Source: an uncultured bacterium (GTDB lineage: Bacteria; Vulcanimicrobiota; Xenobia; Xenobiales; Xenobiaceae). From it: a stretch of DNA of 61,412 bases. Positions 52,402 through 60,961 of this stretch are shown here, in pieces; the stretch's first letter is position 1, and every line of letters starts with the position of its first letter. The notes beneath the pieces were generated by a model. That model did no database searches. It was not told the origin of the DNA and saw nothing but the letters and a program-made list of their open reading frames with translations. The stretch lies in contig CAKTUZ010000019.1 of the NCBI GenBank assembly GCA_934621605.1, forward strand, positions 1 to 61,412, written 5' to 3'. The translations under genes and the position numbers were made by a program.

Positions 52402-53625
52402 TTAATTGCGCCAAGTTCGCTCTATTGTATCTAGCAAGCGGTCGGAAGCGCCCGCGTATGGCGAATATAAGCGACTGAATTCATACTTCTGACGCAGCAA
52501 TTGTTCAGGATCATTTAACAATCCCAAAGCAGCATTGGCTATATAAGTAGGTGTAACTACATCGATAATTTCTGGTACTATCGGGCGATTAGCCAAAATG
52601 TTAGGCTGAGCCATATAGGAGACTTTATCGCGCATTCTCATAAGCAATTTGCCTTTAAGTACGCGACCGCCAGGAAGCCAGTCCAATAAACCAATTAAAC
52701 CTATATAAGGCAACTGGTCGGGACGATTGATCGGCAAAATCATCAATTCTGGTACACCTAAACTGGCCGCTTCGGCTGTTTTGGTGCCGGGAATCGTTAT
52801 GCACAGCTGGGAGGCACTAAGTTGCGGCAATTGATTTTTGCGTACAATATCTATGCTTATACACTCAGCTTGTAAAGTTTCACCGACAATTTTTCCTTTA
52901 ATACCACCTACAGCTGGATGTGGATCTGCTTGTAAAGCTTTAACCAATTTGGCTGGAGGAATAAAAGGAGAAATAAGCATTTGAAAGCGCAAATTGGGCT
53001 TTTGCTCTTGCATAAGCTTAGCCGTTTGCAAGAAAAACGGACTCAAATTGGTAACTTCTGTAACACGGCTGCCTGGTAAGAAAGAAATTAAGTTAGAATC
53101 AGCTTGCGGTAATTGACCATATTTAGCCAGGTAATTTTGCATAATCCAGCGCACGTCGTCAACCACTAGATCGCCAACTATAATAGCTTTTTCCAAAGGC
53201 AACTTGTGGCGCTTCATCCACTCAAAGTGCTTTTCGTCTTTAATAAAATAGCCTTTGAAAGCCGAATCCCACCACCAGCGTCCCCATAAATAAGACCAAG
53301 CCGGAATACGCCAACGCCACACTAAAGCTGCGCTATACATAAGATCGCCGCCCAGGTGGAGCAATACGCTGCTTTTGTAATCTTTTAAGCCGCTAAAAAG
53401 CATACGGAAATAACGGCTGGCTGGAATTACTTCATCGACATGGAGTAAATCTGTAGCCACCTTACTTTCCGAGCCGGTAGCAAAAGGACAAGGTAAAAGG
53501 ATTACGCTAATTTTGCACTCTGGCCAACGACGGCGCACCGCCGCAGCCACAGGGCTAAGCCAGCCGGCGATTTCGCCTGGACTGTTGGCTGTTATGTAAA
53601 TTTTTTGAGGATACATATTTTCCAC
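52402..53625 (-). CDS. LpxB-like (lipid-A-disaccharide synthase family) glycosyltransferase
   Basis: A 407-residue GT-B protein. It begins KIYITANSPGEIAGWLSPVAAAV, the LpxB-type SxGExxG start region in a modified form. ISFLPGSRVTEV (about 184) and IPGTKTAEAASLGVPELMILP (about 277) are the LpxB donor-site signatures. Classic LpxB makes the lipid A disaccharide. This copy is divergent and not in an lpx operon, so it could act on a related lipid or surface glycan. The start may be GTG 53625 or ATG 53616. It lies 7 nt after hldE. Confidence 0.75.
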   Translation of the reverse strand: MENMYPQKIYITANSPGEIAGWLSPVAAAVRRRWPECKISVILLPCPFATGSESKVATDLLHVDEVIPASRYFRMLFSGLKDYKSSVLLHLGGDLMYSAALVWRWRIPAWSYLWGRWWWDSAFKGYFIKDEKHFEWMKRHKLPLEKAIIVGDLVVDDVRWIMQNYLAKYGQLPQADSNLISFLPGSRVTEVTNLSPFFLQTAKLMQEQKPNLRFQMLISPFIPPAKLVKALQADPHPAVGGIKGKIVGETLQAECISIDIVRKNQLPQLSASQLCITIPGTKTAEAASLGVPELMILPINRPDQLPYIGLIGLLDWLPGGRVLKGKLLMRMRDKVSYMAQPNILANRPIVPEIIDVVTPTYIANAALGLLNDPEQLLRQKYEFSRLYSPYAGASDRLLDTIERTWRN

Positions 53626-53632
53626 TTTTTAG

Positions 53633-55126
53633 CTAAAGCTCATTATTGCGAGTGAGATTGAGATTAACCAATTTTGTGGTAGAGCGACCGGGAATAAGTT
53701 TGGCTAAAACAATTTTGCCACCGAAACTCTTTATAATGGGAGCTTCGGGCAAATCGTCTTCTTTATAATCGCCGCCCTTAACGTGAACGTCTGGACGCAG
53801 TTTTTCAATTAAAGCCAGAGGAGTTTCCTCTTCGAAAATAACTACAATATCAACACATTCCAAGGCGGCTAGCATTACAGCTCTTTCGTCCTGGCAATTG
53901 ATGGGACGGCTGGGCCCTTTGAGAGCTTTTACCGAGCTATCGGAATTGAGACCTACTACCAGCAGATCGCCTTCTTGCTTAGCGGCTAATAAAGTATTGA
54001 GGTGGCCAACATGCAAAATATCAAAGCATCCGTTAGTAAAGACTACGGTGGGCGGATTTTGGCTATGGCGCAAACGCTCTAAACGTTTAGCTGCTTCTTC
54101 AGCAGAAAGAATTTTGCGTTGCGGATTTAGTTCCGGCTGATGGGAGCTTGTTTGCAAAGACTCAAGCAATTCTTCGGTACTAACTGTGGCCGTACCGACT
54201 TTACGCACTACAACAGCTGCTGCGTGGGAAGCTAAGCTCATGGCTTCGGTAATAGGGACAGAAGCGGAAGCACATAGAGCCATAACTGACAGTACTGTAT
54301 CACCGGCGCCGCTGACATCATAAACTTGTGAAGCTAAAGCCGGCACTCTTACTGTAGGCACATCTTTGCGGAAGAGGGCCATGCCTCGTTCACCTAAAGT
54401 GATAAGCACGGAATTTAGGTTGAGTTCGGCTAAAAGGGCACGTCCGGCTTGCTCTAAACCCTGATTATTAAAGGTATCGTAGCCAGAAGCGGCTTTGGCT
54501 TCTTTAGCGTTTAAGGTGATAAGCTCGCAACCTAAGAAGCGCTTAAGATCGACAGGCTTGGGCCCGGCAATAACAGGAACGCCTCGGAAAATTTTAATTA
54601 AATCCTGAATATGATCGCCCCAAAGTAAACCTTTATCATAATCGGAAATAACTACAGCGTCGTAGTCTTGGCGATGATTGTTGGCCCAAGCCAATAACTT
54701 TTTCCAAACATGGTCTTTTACTGCACAGCGAGTTTCTAAGTCGGCGCGTACTACTTGTTGGCTATTGGCAATAATGCGTGTTTTCATAATGGTAGGGTAG
54801 TCTTCACTGACCACTAAACCGCTAATGCCTATATCTTGTCGCTCCAACATGACGCGCAAACGTCGGCCAATATCGTCGGCTCCTACTACGCCCAGTAAAT
54901 CTACTTTGGCCCCTAAAGTTTTTAAGTTGGCTACTACATTAGCCGCGCCGCCTGGTGTGTAAGAATGATGAGCTATATCTACTACCGGCACAGGTGCTTC
55001 AGGACTAATGCGTGAGACTGTCCCCCAAACCCAATAATCAAGCATCAAATCGCCGACCACCAATAGGCGAGCTCCAGCGAAGGAACGGCAAATTTCTGTA
55101 GCTTTTTCGTATTCTATCAAGTTCAT
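53633..55126 (-). CDS. hldE: Bifunctional D-beta-D-heptose 7-phosphate kinase / heptose 1-phosphate adenylyltransferase
   Basis: A 497-residue two-domain enzyme for ADP-heptose synthesis. Residues 1-325 are a PfkB/ribokinase-type kinase with GGAANVVANL and the catalytic DVSGAGDT. Residues about 355-490 are a nucleotidyltransferase with TNGCFDILHVGHLNTL and VKGGDYKEDDLPEAP. It supplies donor sugar to heptosyltransferases such as the two GT9 proteins at 41916-45149. Its presence supports a lipopolysaccharide-type outer membrane or a heptose-containing surface glycan. Confidence 0.95.
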   Translation of the reverse strand: MNLIEYEKATEICRSFAGARLLVVGDLMLDYWVWGTVSRISPEAPVPVVDIAHHSYTPGGAANVVANLKTLGAKVDLLGVVGADDIGRRLRVMLERQDIGISGLVVSEDYPTIMKTRIIANSQQVVRADLETRCAVKDHVWKKLLAWANNHRQDYDAVVISDYDKGLLWGDHIQDLIKIFRGVPVIAGPKPVDLKRFLGCELITLNAKEAKAASGYDTFNNQGLEQAGRALLAELNLNSVLITLGERGMALFRKDVPTVRVPALASQVYDVSGAGDTVLSVMALCASASVPITEAMSLASHAAAVVVRKVGTATVSTEELLESLQTSSHQPELNPQRKILSAEEAAKRLERLRHSQNPPTVVFTNGCFDILHVGHLNTLLAAKQEGDLLVVGLNSDSSVKALKGPSRPINCQDERAVMLAALECVDIVVIFEEETPLALIEKLRPDVHVKGGDYKEDDLPEAPIIKSFGGKIVLAKLIPGRSTTKLVNLNLTRNNEL

Positions 55127-55207
55127 TTTTTTTTACAGCCTCCATAAAAACACGGAGTTATTTTACTATTCCGGAAAAAGTCTTGCTTTTTTCAACTGCC
55201 ACAGAGT

Positions 55208-56362
55208 TTATTTTTGCTTTTGCTTATGCTTTTCTACAGCCTGAGCAAAAATATTCAGCATATTTTTAGCTTGTTTTTCAGGAGTAAAGAGCTGGGCTCG
55301 CTCTAAACCGGCTTTTATTCTCTCGGCAAATAATTCTTGCTTCTCGGCACTACGTCTATATTGCAAAACAAAACGCAACTTTTCTACCATATCTTCTTGA
55401 TTGTCAGCTTCATAATAGAAAGGTACCTCGCCGCCAACTTCAGGCAAGGGCTCACGATTTACCGAAAAAATGGGAGCTTGACAATTCATAGCCTCAATTA
55501 AAGGTAAGAAAAAGCCTTCATATCTGGAAACAGCCGCCAAACAATCACAATAAGAGTAGGGCTCAAGCATGCCTTCTGGATTCAATTGTCCGGTATATAC
55601 AACACGTCCGGGCAACTTTTCTAAATAACTTTTTATTTCCTGAACATATTTGGTATGCTCGTCGGGAAAGAGTCGCTTCCAAAAACTTATGTTGCTTTTA
55701 GGCTCATTGCCGGCAATTAAAATTTTATGGGGAAATTCGTCGCGCAAAGTGTACAAAGCTTGGAGTAATGAAAGCAAGTCTTTATTCTCTTCATAAGCAT
55801 TGCCCACAAAGAAGAGGAAAGGAGCGCCGCCAGTTACTTTGTCCATATATTGCTGTCGTTTTTGCTCGTCTCTGTATTGAGGTTCAGTAGCTTTTTGGTA
55901 GTAAATATTATTTATGCTGTTGTAAGAAACTTTTAAATCGCTTTTTACTTCTGGGAAGAATTTTTCAAAGAGCCCTTTGACATACTTTGAAATAGTGACG
56001 ATTTGAGTAAATTCACGATTTACTTTGGGCCAGTCACGATAAGCTTTTTTGCCAGATTCTGCTTTCCAAACTACGGCGTCATGTACAGTTAAAACTTTGG
56101 CACAAGGCAAATATATGTCGGCTCTATCCCAAGGATACCAGCATATATCTAAATCTTGCGGCGCTTCTTTAAATGTTGAGCAAGCTCCTAAATGGCCAAC
56201 TTCTTGCTTTATATCTTCTAATAAATGAGGCTTAAAAGTTAAGAAAAAAAGCTCGTCTTGCTCAGATTTTACTTTCTGGTATCCTTGCAAAAAATTGCGA
56301 ACTACCATACCCATACCGCGTCTGTCGCGAGGCAAAAAAGTAGCGTCTATGCCTATGCGCAT
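55208..56362 (-). CDS. Glycosyltransferase family 4
   Basis: A 384-residue GT-B enzyme. ATG 56362 gives the normal start MRIGIDATFLPRDRRGMGMVV, with GAGAG about 10 nt before it. FLFFVGNAYEENKDL (about 180) and the EX7E-type SRYEGFFLPLIEAMNC (about 290-305) mark donor binding and retention of configuration. It builds a surface glycan. It lies upstream of hldE in the same direction with an 81-nt gap. Confidence 0.88.
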   Translation of the reverse strand: MRIGIDATFLPRDRRGMGMVVRNFLQGYQKVKSEQDELFFLTFKPHLLEDIKQEVGHLGACSTFKEAPQDLDICWYPWDRADIYLPCAKVLTVHDAVVWKAESGKKAYRDWPKVNREFTQIVTISKYVKGLFEKFFPEVKSDLKVSYNSINNIYYQKATEPQYRDEQKRQQYMDKVTGGAPFLFFVGNAYEENKDLLSLLQALYTLRDEFPHKILIAGNEPKSNISFWKRLFPDEHTKYVQEIKSYLEKLPGRVVYTGQLNPEGMLEPYSYCDCLAAVSRYEGFFLPLIEAMNCQAPIFSVNREPLPEVGGEVPFYYEADNQEDMVEKLRFVLQYRRSAEKQELFAERIKAGLERAQLFTPEKQAKNMLNIFAQAVEKHKQKQK

Positions 56363-56643
56363 TATGTTTGTACTCTCTTTTAGCAAAAAAATATCGCCTG
56401 ATTCTAACATACTTTCTGCACCTTCACCGTAGTTTTGATTATTTTTAAGTATTAGTTGTTTTATTTTTCTTCTTATTTGTTGTATATGCTTTATTTATAA
56501 ATAATACATATTTATTTATTGTAAACATGTACTATTTATAATGAGTAAGCAAATGTGTTGGGATTGTAAATATATAATTATTGATAATAAATATGTATAA
56601 GCTAAAAATAATCAAAACAAATTAAGCTGGCGGCAGGCCTAGA

Positions 56644-57093
56644 GTGTTGCTGTTAAGAAAAATGCTAGCTATGAGATGGCCTGCCGCTTTGTTGCGCTCC
56701 GGATTGATCCATTTTGCTGCCGTACTTATATGTTTAGCTGCGGCTGTGTTTCTTTGGGCTTTTTTGCAAAATCCGTTTAACTTATACCGAACCGGATTGG
56801 AAATATACCATCCGCGTTTATTGCTTTATGGCAGTGCTTTAGTGGGCGTATGCTTTGCTTCTTGGACTTGTACTTGTTTGGCTTCGTCTAAACTTATGTA
56901 TCTTTATACGCCTTTAGCGCTGGCTTTTTTAGCCTATGCCAATTCTTGTCCCGGCTATGCTTTAGCTATTTGTGTTGTATTTTTATGGCTATTATTGGCT
57001 TATTTGTTGCACTCTGGACTAATTGGCGAGGGGAAAGAGGCTGCTTCTGGCGCTGCTTCGGAGGAAGCCGAGGAGGCACAGCTCAATAAGTAA
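56644..57093 (+). CDS. Small polytopic membrane protein
   Basis: Up to 149 residues. The start is uncertain between GTG 56644 and ATGs at 56662 and 56671; none has a clear ribosome-binding site. Four hydrophobic segments are visible (AAVLICLAAAVFLWAFL, LLLYGSALVGVCFASW, LYTPLALAFLAYAN and ALAICVVFLWLLLAYLL), followed by an Ala/Glu-rich tail. It overlaps the 3' end of the convergent HD-domain gene by 94 nt on the opposite strand. Function unknown. Confidence 0.55.
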   Translation: MLLLRKMLAMRWPAALLRSGLIHFAAVLICLAAAVFLWAFLQNPFNLYRTGLEIYHPRLLLYGSALVGVCFASWTCTCLASSKLMYLYTPLALAFLAYANSCPGYALAICVVFLWLLLAYLLHSGLIGEGKEAASGAASEEAEEAQLNK

Positions 57094-57686
57094 TTTAAGG
57101 CTAAGGCTTCCGGTTCGGTAAGCTTTTGGCTCAAATAGTTGCGAGCCGATTCTATAAATTCGGCAAAAGAAAGAGAGGGAAACTCTTTAGCGTAGGCCGC
57201 AGCTTGCAAGGCCATATCTAATTTGTCTAGGGCGTGTACAAATTGGGCTTCTTTAGTAGTGTTGGCTTGGTATTCCTGAAAGCGTGCATACATTAAGCTT
57301 CCATTGGGGAGCGGCCCGCTTATTTGTTTAAATGCCATATCTTCGCGCTTAGCTTTATCTTGCGGCGATACGTGATCATAAGGGGTAAGATCGCCAACTT
57401 GAGCTTCCGCCCAATCGTGTACTAAAGCTATTTCTATTACTTTGCTTCTGTCCAGACTGGGCGGACACAGAGATAAAGCCAAAATTGCCGCTCCCCAGCT
57501 ATGAGAGGCTACGCTTTCAGGGTGGGTTAAGCCAATGCGCCGCCAGCCCGAGCGCAGCACTTCTTTTAGCGCCGGTACAGCCAACAAAGCTTTCCATAAG
57601 TTTGGAGCCAACTCAGCACTAGACAAAATCGGCTCGGGCGTATCCTTGGGCGAAAGGGCTGCTTGGCTGTTATCCGCGTTTAACAT
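57000..57686 (-). CDS. HD-domain phosphohydrolase, YfbR/HDDC2-like
   Basis: A 228-residue protein. ESVASHSWGAAILAL (His62), VHDWAEAQVGDL (His90-Asp91, Glu94) and HALDKLDM carry the metal-binding HD residues in the YfbR/HDDC2 arrangement. These enzymes remove phosphate from 5'-deoxynucleotides. The last 25 residues are Ala/Ser/Pro-rich and are encoded opposite the tail of the membrane protein gene. The 36-nt gap after the SDR gene suggests an operon. Confidence 0.85.
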   Translation of the reverse strand: MLNADNSQAALSPKDTPEPILSSAELAPNLWKALLAVPALKEVLRSGWRRIGLTHPESVASHSWGAAILALSLCPPSLDRSKVIEIALVHDWAEAQVGDLTPYDHVSPQDKAKREDMAFKQISGPLPNGSLMYARFQEYQANTTKEAQFVHALDKLDMALQAAAYAKEFPSLSFAEFIESARNYLSQKLTEPEALALNYLLSCASSASSEAAPEAASFPSPISPECNK

Positions 57687-57722
57687 AGCTTCAATCTCTG
57701 CTTTTCTTTAAGTGCAATTTGT

Positions 57723-58541
57723 TTAGGTGCAAATAAGCTTTACAGTTAAATCAAAAAGCCAATCGGGGACATATTTTTTAAAGAAAAGCAATACTTTAGC
57801 GTCTAGCGGCCCGGCGTAGCGCAATTTGGGATGTTGGCTACTGACGGCTTTTACCACAAGCTTAGCAATATAATCGGGTGAGCCTACGATAGCGTCACTA
57901 TAATTGAGCTTTAACACTTTGCTCATTTTGGCGCAAACTGCTGCGTAAGGCCCTTGAGCGGAATTTTCTTCCATTTTCTTAATGGCAATATCTGACCATT
58001 CAGAGCGAATAACGCCAGGCTCAATTAAAACAACTTTGATACCATAAGCAGCTACTTCATGGCGCAAACTATCGGAGAGAGCTTCCACAGCTCGCTTGGA
58101 AGCGTAGTACCAAGAGCCCATAGGCGTATAAATTTGACCGCCCATAGAAGAAATATTGATAATATGACCGCTTTGTTGTTGACGCATGAAAGGCAGCACT
58201 TCGCGAGTCATAGTTGCTAAACCGAAAACATTGACTTCAAACTGGCGATGAGCTTCTTCGTTGCTCACATCTTCAAAGGCGCCGTAAGATCCGTAGCCGG
58301 CGTTATTTACCAAAGCGTCTATACGTCCGGATTCTTCTATCACTTTACCTAGGCAAGCAGCGCAAGAAGAAGGATCGGTAACATCCAAATAAAGGGGACG
58401 CAAACCTAAATTTACCAATTCTGCCAAGCGCTCTTGACGGCGAGCTGCGCCATAAACAATCCAGCCGCGCTGTAAAAGAGCCTTAGCTGTGGCTGCGCCT
58501 ATACCAGAAGAAGCGCCGGTAATTAAACAAACTTTATTCAC
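57723..58541 (-). CDS. Short-chain dehydrogenase/reductase
   Basis: A 272-residue classical SDR. I start it at GTG 58541 (MNKVCLITGASSGIG) because GAGG lies 8 nt upstream; the frame runs four codons further to a TTG. It has the cofactor motif TGASSGIG (8-15), NNAG, catalytic Ser (INISSM) and YxxxK (YYASK). The ARRQERL after the second strand favours NADP(H). The substrate is unknown; the C-terminal hydrophobic stretch (VPDWLFDLTVKLI) resembles retinol-dehydrogenase-like bacterial SDRs acting on lipids. Confidence 0.88.
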   Translation of the reverse strand: MNKVCLITGASSGIGAATAKALLQRGWIVYGAARRQERLAELVNLGLRPLYLDVTDPSSCAACLGKVIEESGRIDALVNNAGYGSYGAFEDVSNEEAHRQFEVNVFGLATMTREVLPFMRQQQSGHIINISSMGGQIYTPMGSWYYASKRAVEALSDSLRHEVAAYGIKVVLIEPGVIRSEWSDIAIKKMEENSAQGPYAAVCAKMSKVLKLNYSDAIVGSPDYIAKLVVKAVSSQHPKLRYAGPLDAKVLLFFKKYVPDWLFDLTVKLICT

Positions 58542-58702
58542 GATATACCTCAAATACTTTCTCTTATACCGCGCTCTTATTTTGGCTTTAATTTTTCTCT
58601 TCCTTTGCCTAGTTGTTGCTTTTCACTATGTTTCTAGCCAATATGTAGGATTAAAAAATTTTTAGAAGCTTATTTTCCGTACAGTCGGCTAGGGCAAAAC
58701 AC

Positions 58703-58732
58703 TAGACTATTTATAGTATTTTGGAGTATAAT
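58703..58732 (+). promoter_or_regulatory. Promoter of typA, possibly leaderless
   Basis: TAGACT (58703-58708), an 18-bp spacer and a perfect TATAAT (58727-58732). The typA ATG begins only 8 nt later at 58741, so the transcript would start at or next to the start codon. GGAG at 58723-58726 overlaps the promoter and is 14 nt from the ATG. Confidence 0.55.
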
Positions 58733-58740
58733 ATCGCGCT

Positions 58741-60576
58741 ATGGAACGCAAAGATTTAAGAAATTTAGCAATTATTGCTCACATTGACCACGGTAAAACT
58801 ACCTTGGTAGACGGTTTGCTTCGTCAAGCCGGCGCTTTTAGAGTAGGACAAGATGTAGCCGAGCGCGTTATGGACTCTAACGACTTAGAGCGCGAGCGCG
58901 GTATTACCATTTTGGCCAAAAACACCTCTGTCGTTTACAACGGTGTTACCCTCAATATCGTAGACACTCCCGGACACGTAGACTTCTCCAGTGAAGTAGA
59001 GCGCATCCTGGGTATGGTTGACGGCTGTCTGTTGGTTGTTGACGCTTTCGAAGGCCCTATGGCTCAGACCAGATTCGTATTAAAGAAGGCTTTGGAGACA
59101 GGTTTGTCTCCTATTTTAGTTGTCAACAAAATTGACCGTCCCGACGCCAGACCTCAGCAAGTTGTTGACGAAGTTTTAGAACTCTTTATCGACTTAGGCG
59201 CCAACGACGACCAGATCGATTTCCCTGTCGTTTACGCTTCTGCCCGCAAACAAGTTGCTTCTTATAGCCCCGATGGGCCTTTCGAAAACTTGCAGCCTCT
59301 TTACGAGACCATCATTAAGCACATTCCTTGCCCCAAGGGTGACGATGAAGCTCCTTTGCAAATGCAAGTTAGCAATTTGGACTATGATGAGTACGTAGGT
59401 CGTTTGGCTATTGGTCGTATTCTCAATGGCAAGATCAGCCCTGCCAAGACTATCTGCTACGGAACTTCTGCTGAAAACTGCCATACTGGTAAAGTCGGTC
59501 AGGTTATGGGCTACGTGGGCTTAGGCAAAAAGCCTATCGAGAGTGCTACTGTGGGCGACATTGTGGCTCTTACCGGTCTTCCCGATGTAGCTTTGGGCGA
59601 CACCGTTACCGATGTTGAGAATCCCGAATTCTTGCCCGGTTTGGAAATTGAAGAGCCTACTTTGGCTATGACTTTCATGGCTACCGATAGTCCTTTCGCC
59701 GGTCGCGATGGTAAGTATGTAACTTCCCGCCAATTGCGTGATCGTCTCTTCCGTGAAGCTGAGCGCAACGTCGGTTTGAGAGTGAAAGCTGTCGAAGGCA
59801 CTACCGACTCTTTCGAAGTCTGCGGCCGCGGTGAGCTTCACCTTTCCATTTTGTTGGAAACTATGCGCCGTGAAGGCTACGAGCTTTCGGTAACCGCTCC
59901 TCGAGTCATTACTAAAGTTGTCAATGGCGAACTTTTAGAGCCTATCGAGAATTTGACTATCGATATTCCCGAAGAGTGCATGGGCCCGATTATGGAAAAA
60001 GTCGGCGCCAGACGCGGTGACTTAATCAACATGACTGGCAGTGGCACAGGCCGTCTCCACTTGGAGTTCTCCATTCCCGCTCGTGGTTTGGTAGGCTTCC
60101 GTTCCGAGTGCTTGACCATTACTCGCGGTTATGGCGTTATGAACTACTTATTCGCCGGCTACGGCCCTTACCGCGGCGAGATTGCTCGTCGTACTCGTGG
60201 CTCCTTAGTTACTGGCGAAACTGGTACCGCTACTTCTTACGCTTTGTTTAACTTGCAAGATCGTGGCGTCTTCTTCATTTCTCCTGGCGAAGACGTTTAC
60301 ACCGGTCAAATCGTCGGCGAGCATTGCCGTCCTAACGACTTAGACGTAAATGCTTGTAAGAAGAAACACGTTACTAATATGCGTTCTTCCACGTCCGATG
60401 AAGCTGTGCGCTTAGACGAGCCTCGTCACCTTACTTTAGAGCAGTGCCTCGAGTTCATTGCCGACGATGAGTTGGTAGAAGTAACTCCTCATTGCTTGCG
60501 TATGCGTAAAGCTATTCTCGATCCAGCTACTCGCGCCAAACAGCGTAAAGATCGCGAAAAACGTGACGGCAAGTAA
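58741..60576 (+). CDS. typA: Ribosome-associated translational GTPase TypA/BipA
   Basis: A 611-residue GTPase of full family length. P-loop AHIDHGKT (13-20), DTPGHVDF and NKIDRPDARP are the G1, G3 and G4 motifs. Domains II, III and V follow, and then the TypA-specific C-terminal domain (NLQDRGVFFISPGEDVYTGQIVGEH). It aids 50S subunit assembly and translation under stress. A solid terminator follows. Its base use (more C-ending codons) suggests high expression. Confidence 0.97.
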   Translation: MERKDLRNLAIIAHIDHGKTTLVDGLLRQAGAFRVGQDVAERVMDSNDLERERGITILAKNTSVVYNGVTLNIVDTPGHVDFSSEVERILGMVDGCLLVVDAFEGPMAQTRFVLKKALETGLSPILVVNKIDRPDARPQQVVDEVLELFIDLGANDDQIDFPVVYASARKQVASYSPDGPFENLQPLYETIIKHIPCPKGDDEAPLQMQVSNLDYDEYVGRLAIGRILNGKISPAKTICYGTSAENCHTGKVGQVMGYVGLGKKPIESATVGDIVALTGLPDVALGDTVTDVENPEFLPGLEIEEPTLAMTFMATDSPFAGRDGKYVTSRQLRDRLFREAERNVGLRVKAVEGTTDSFEVCGRGELHLSILLETMRREGYELSVTAPRVITKVVNGELLEPIENLTIDIPEECMGPIMEKVGARRGDLINMTGSGTGRLHLEFSIPARGLVGFRSECLTITRGYGVMNYLFAGYGPYRGEIARRTRGSLVTGETGTATSYALFNLQDRGVFFISPGEDVYTGQIVGEHCRPNDLDVNACKKKHVTNMRSSTSDEAVRLDEPRHLTLEQCLEFIADDELVEVTPHCLRMRKAILDPATRAKQRKDREKRDGK

Positions 60577-60614
60577 ATAAACTGTTTCTCTATAATCTGA
60601 TACGCTAATCTGAT

Positions 60615-60655
60615 ACGCCCGCTGAGCCTACAAGCCCAGCTGGCGTTTTCTTTTG
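60615..60655 (+). terminator. Intrinsic terminator after typA
   Basis: ACGCC-GCTG-GC pairs with GC-CAGC-GGCGT (60615-60627 with 60634-60646) with small mismatches and a 6-nt loop, followed by a T-rich run. A tandem TAATCTGATACGC repeat precedes it. Confidence 0.75.
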
Positions 60656-60698
60656 TTGCTAGGTAGATAGTTTATACTTAAGCGAAAATAGCTAAGTT

Positions 60699-60961
60699 AT
60701 GATTGATACCAAACTTTTACGCCAAAAACTTATCGATATGGCTATGCGTGGCCTCCTTGTTGAGCAACGCCCAGAAGACGGCAACGCTACCGATTTTTAC
60801 TAGAGCAAATCCGCACCGAAAAAGCTGCCCTTGTTAAAGAAGGCAAAATAAGGTAGACATTGGCAAAAATGCTAATCCCTTTGTCGCCGCTAGCAGAGCA
60901 AAAACGCATGGCTGCTAAATTTGAGCAAATAAATGTTTTGATTGAAACTATGCTTCATTAA
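60699..60961 (+). pseudogene. Relic of a type I restriction specificity gene (hsdS)
   Basis: From ATG 60699, 34 codons read LLRQKLIDMAMRGLLVEQRP, the conserved N-terminal helix of many HsdS proteins, then stop at 60801. A frame change at 60803 continues with EQIRTEKAALVKEGKIR, the next part of the same element, to a stop at 60854. After it the same frame reads LIPLSPLAEQKRMAAKFEQI to 60961, the conserved repeat that follows a target-recognition domain. The recognition domain itself is deleted. One frameshift, two stops and the internal deletion make this a decayed gene. It is not a copy of the hsdS at 3713, whose repeats differ. No hsdM or hsdR is near it. Confidence 0.8.
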
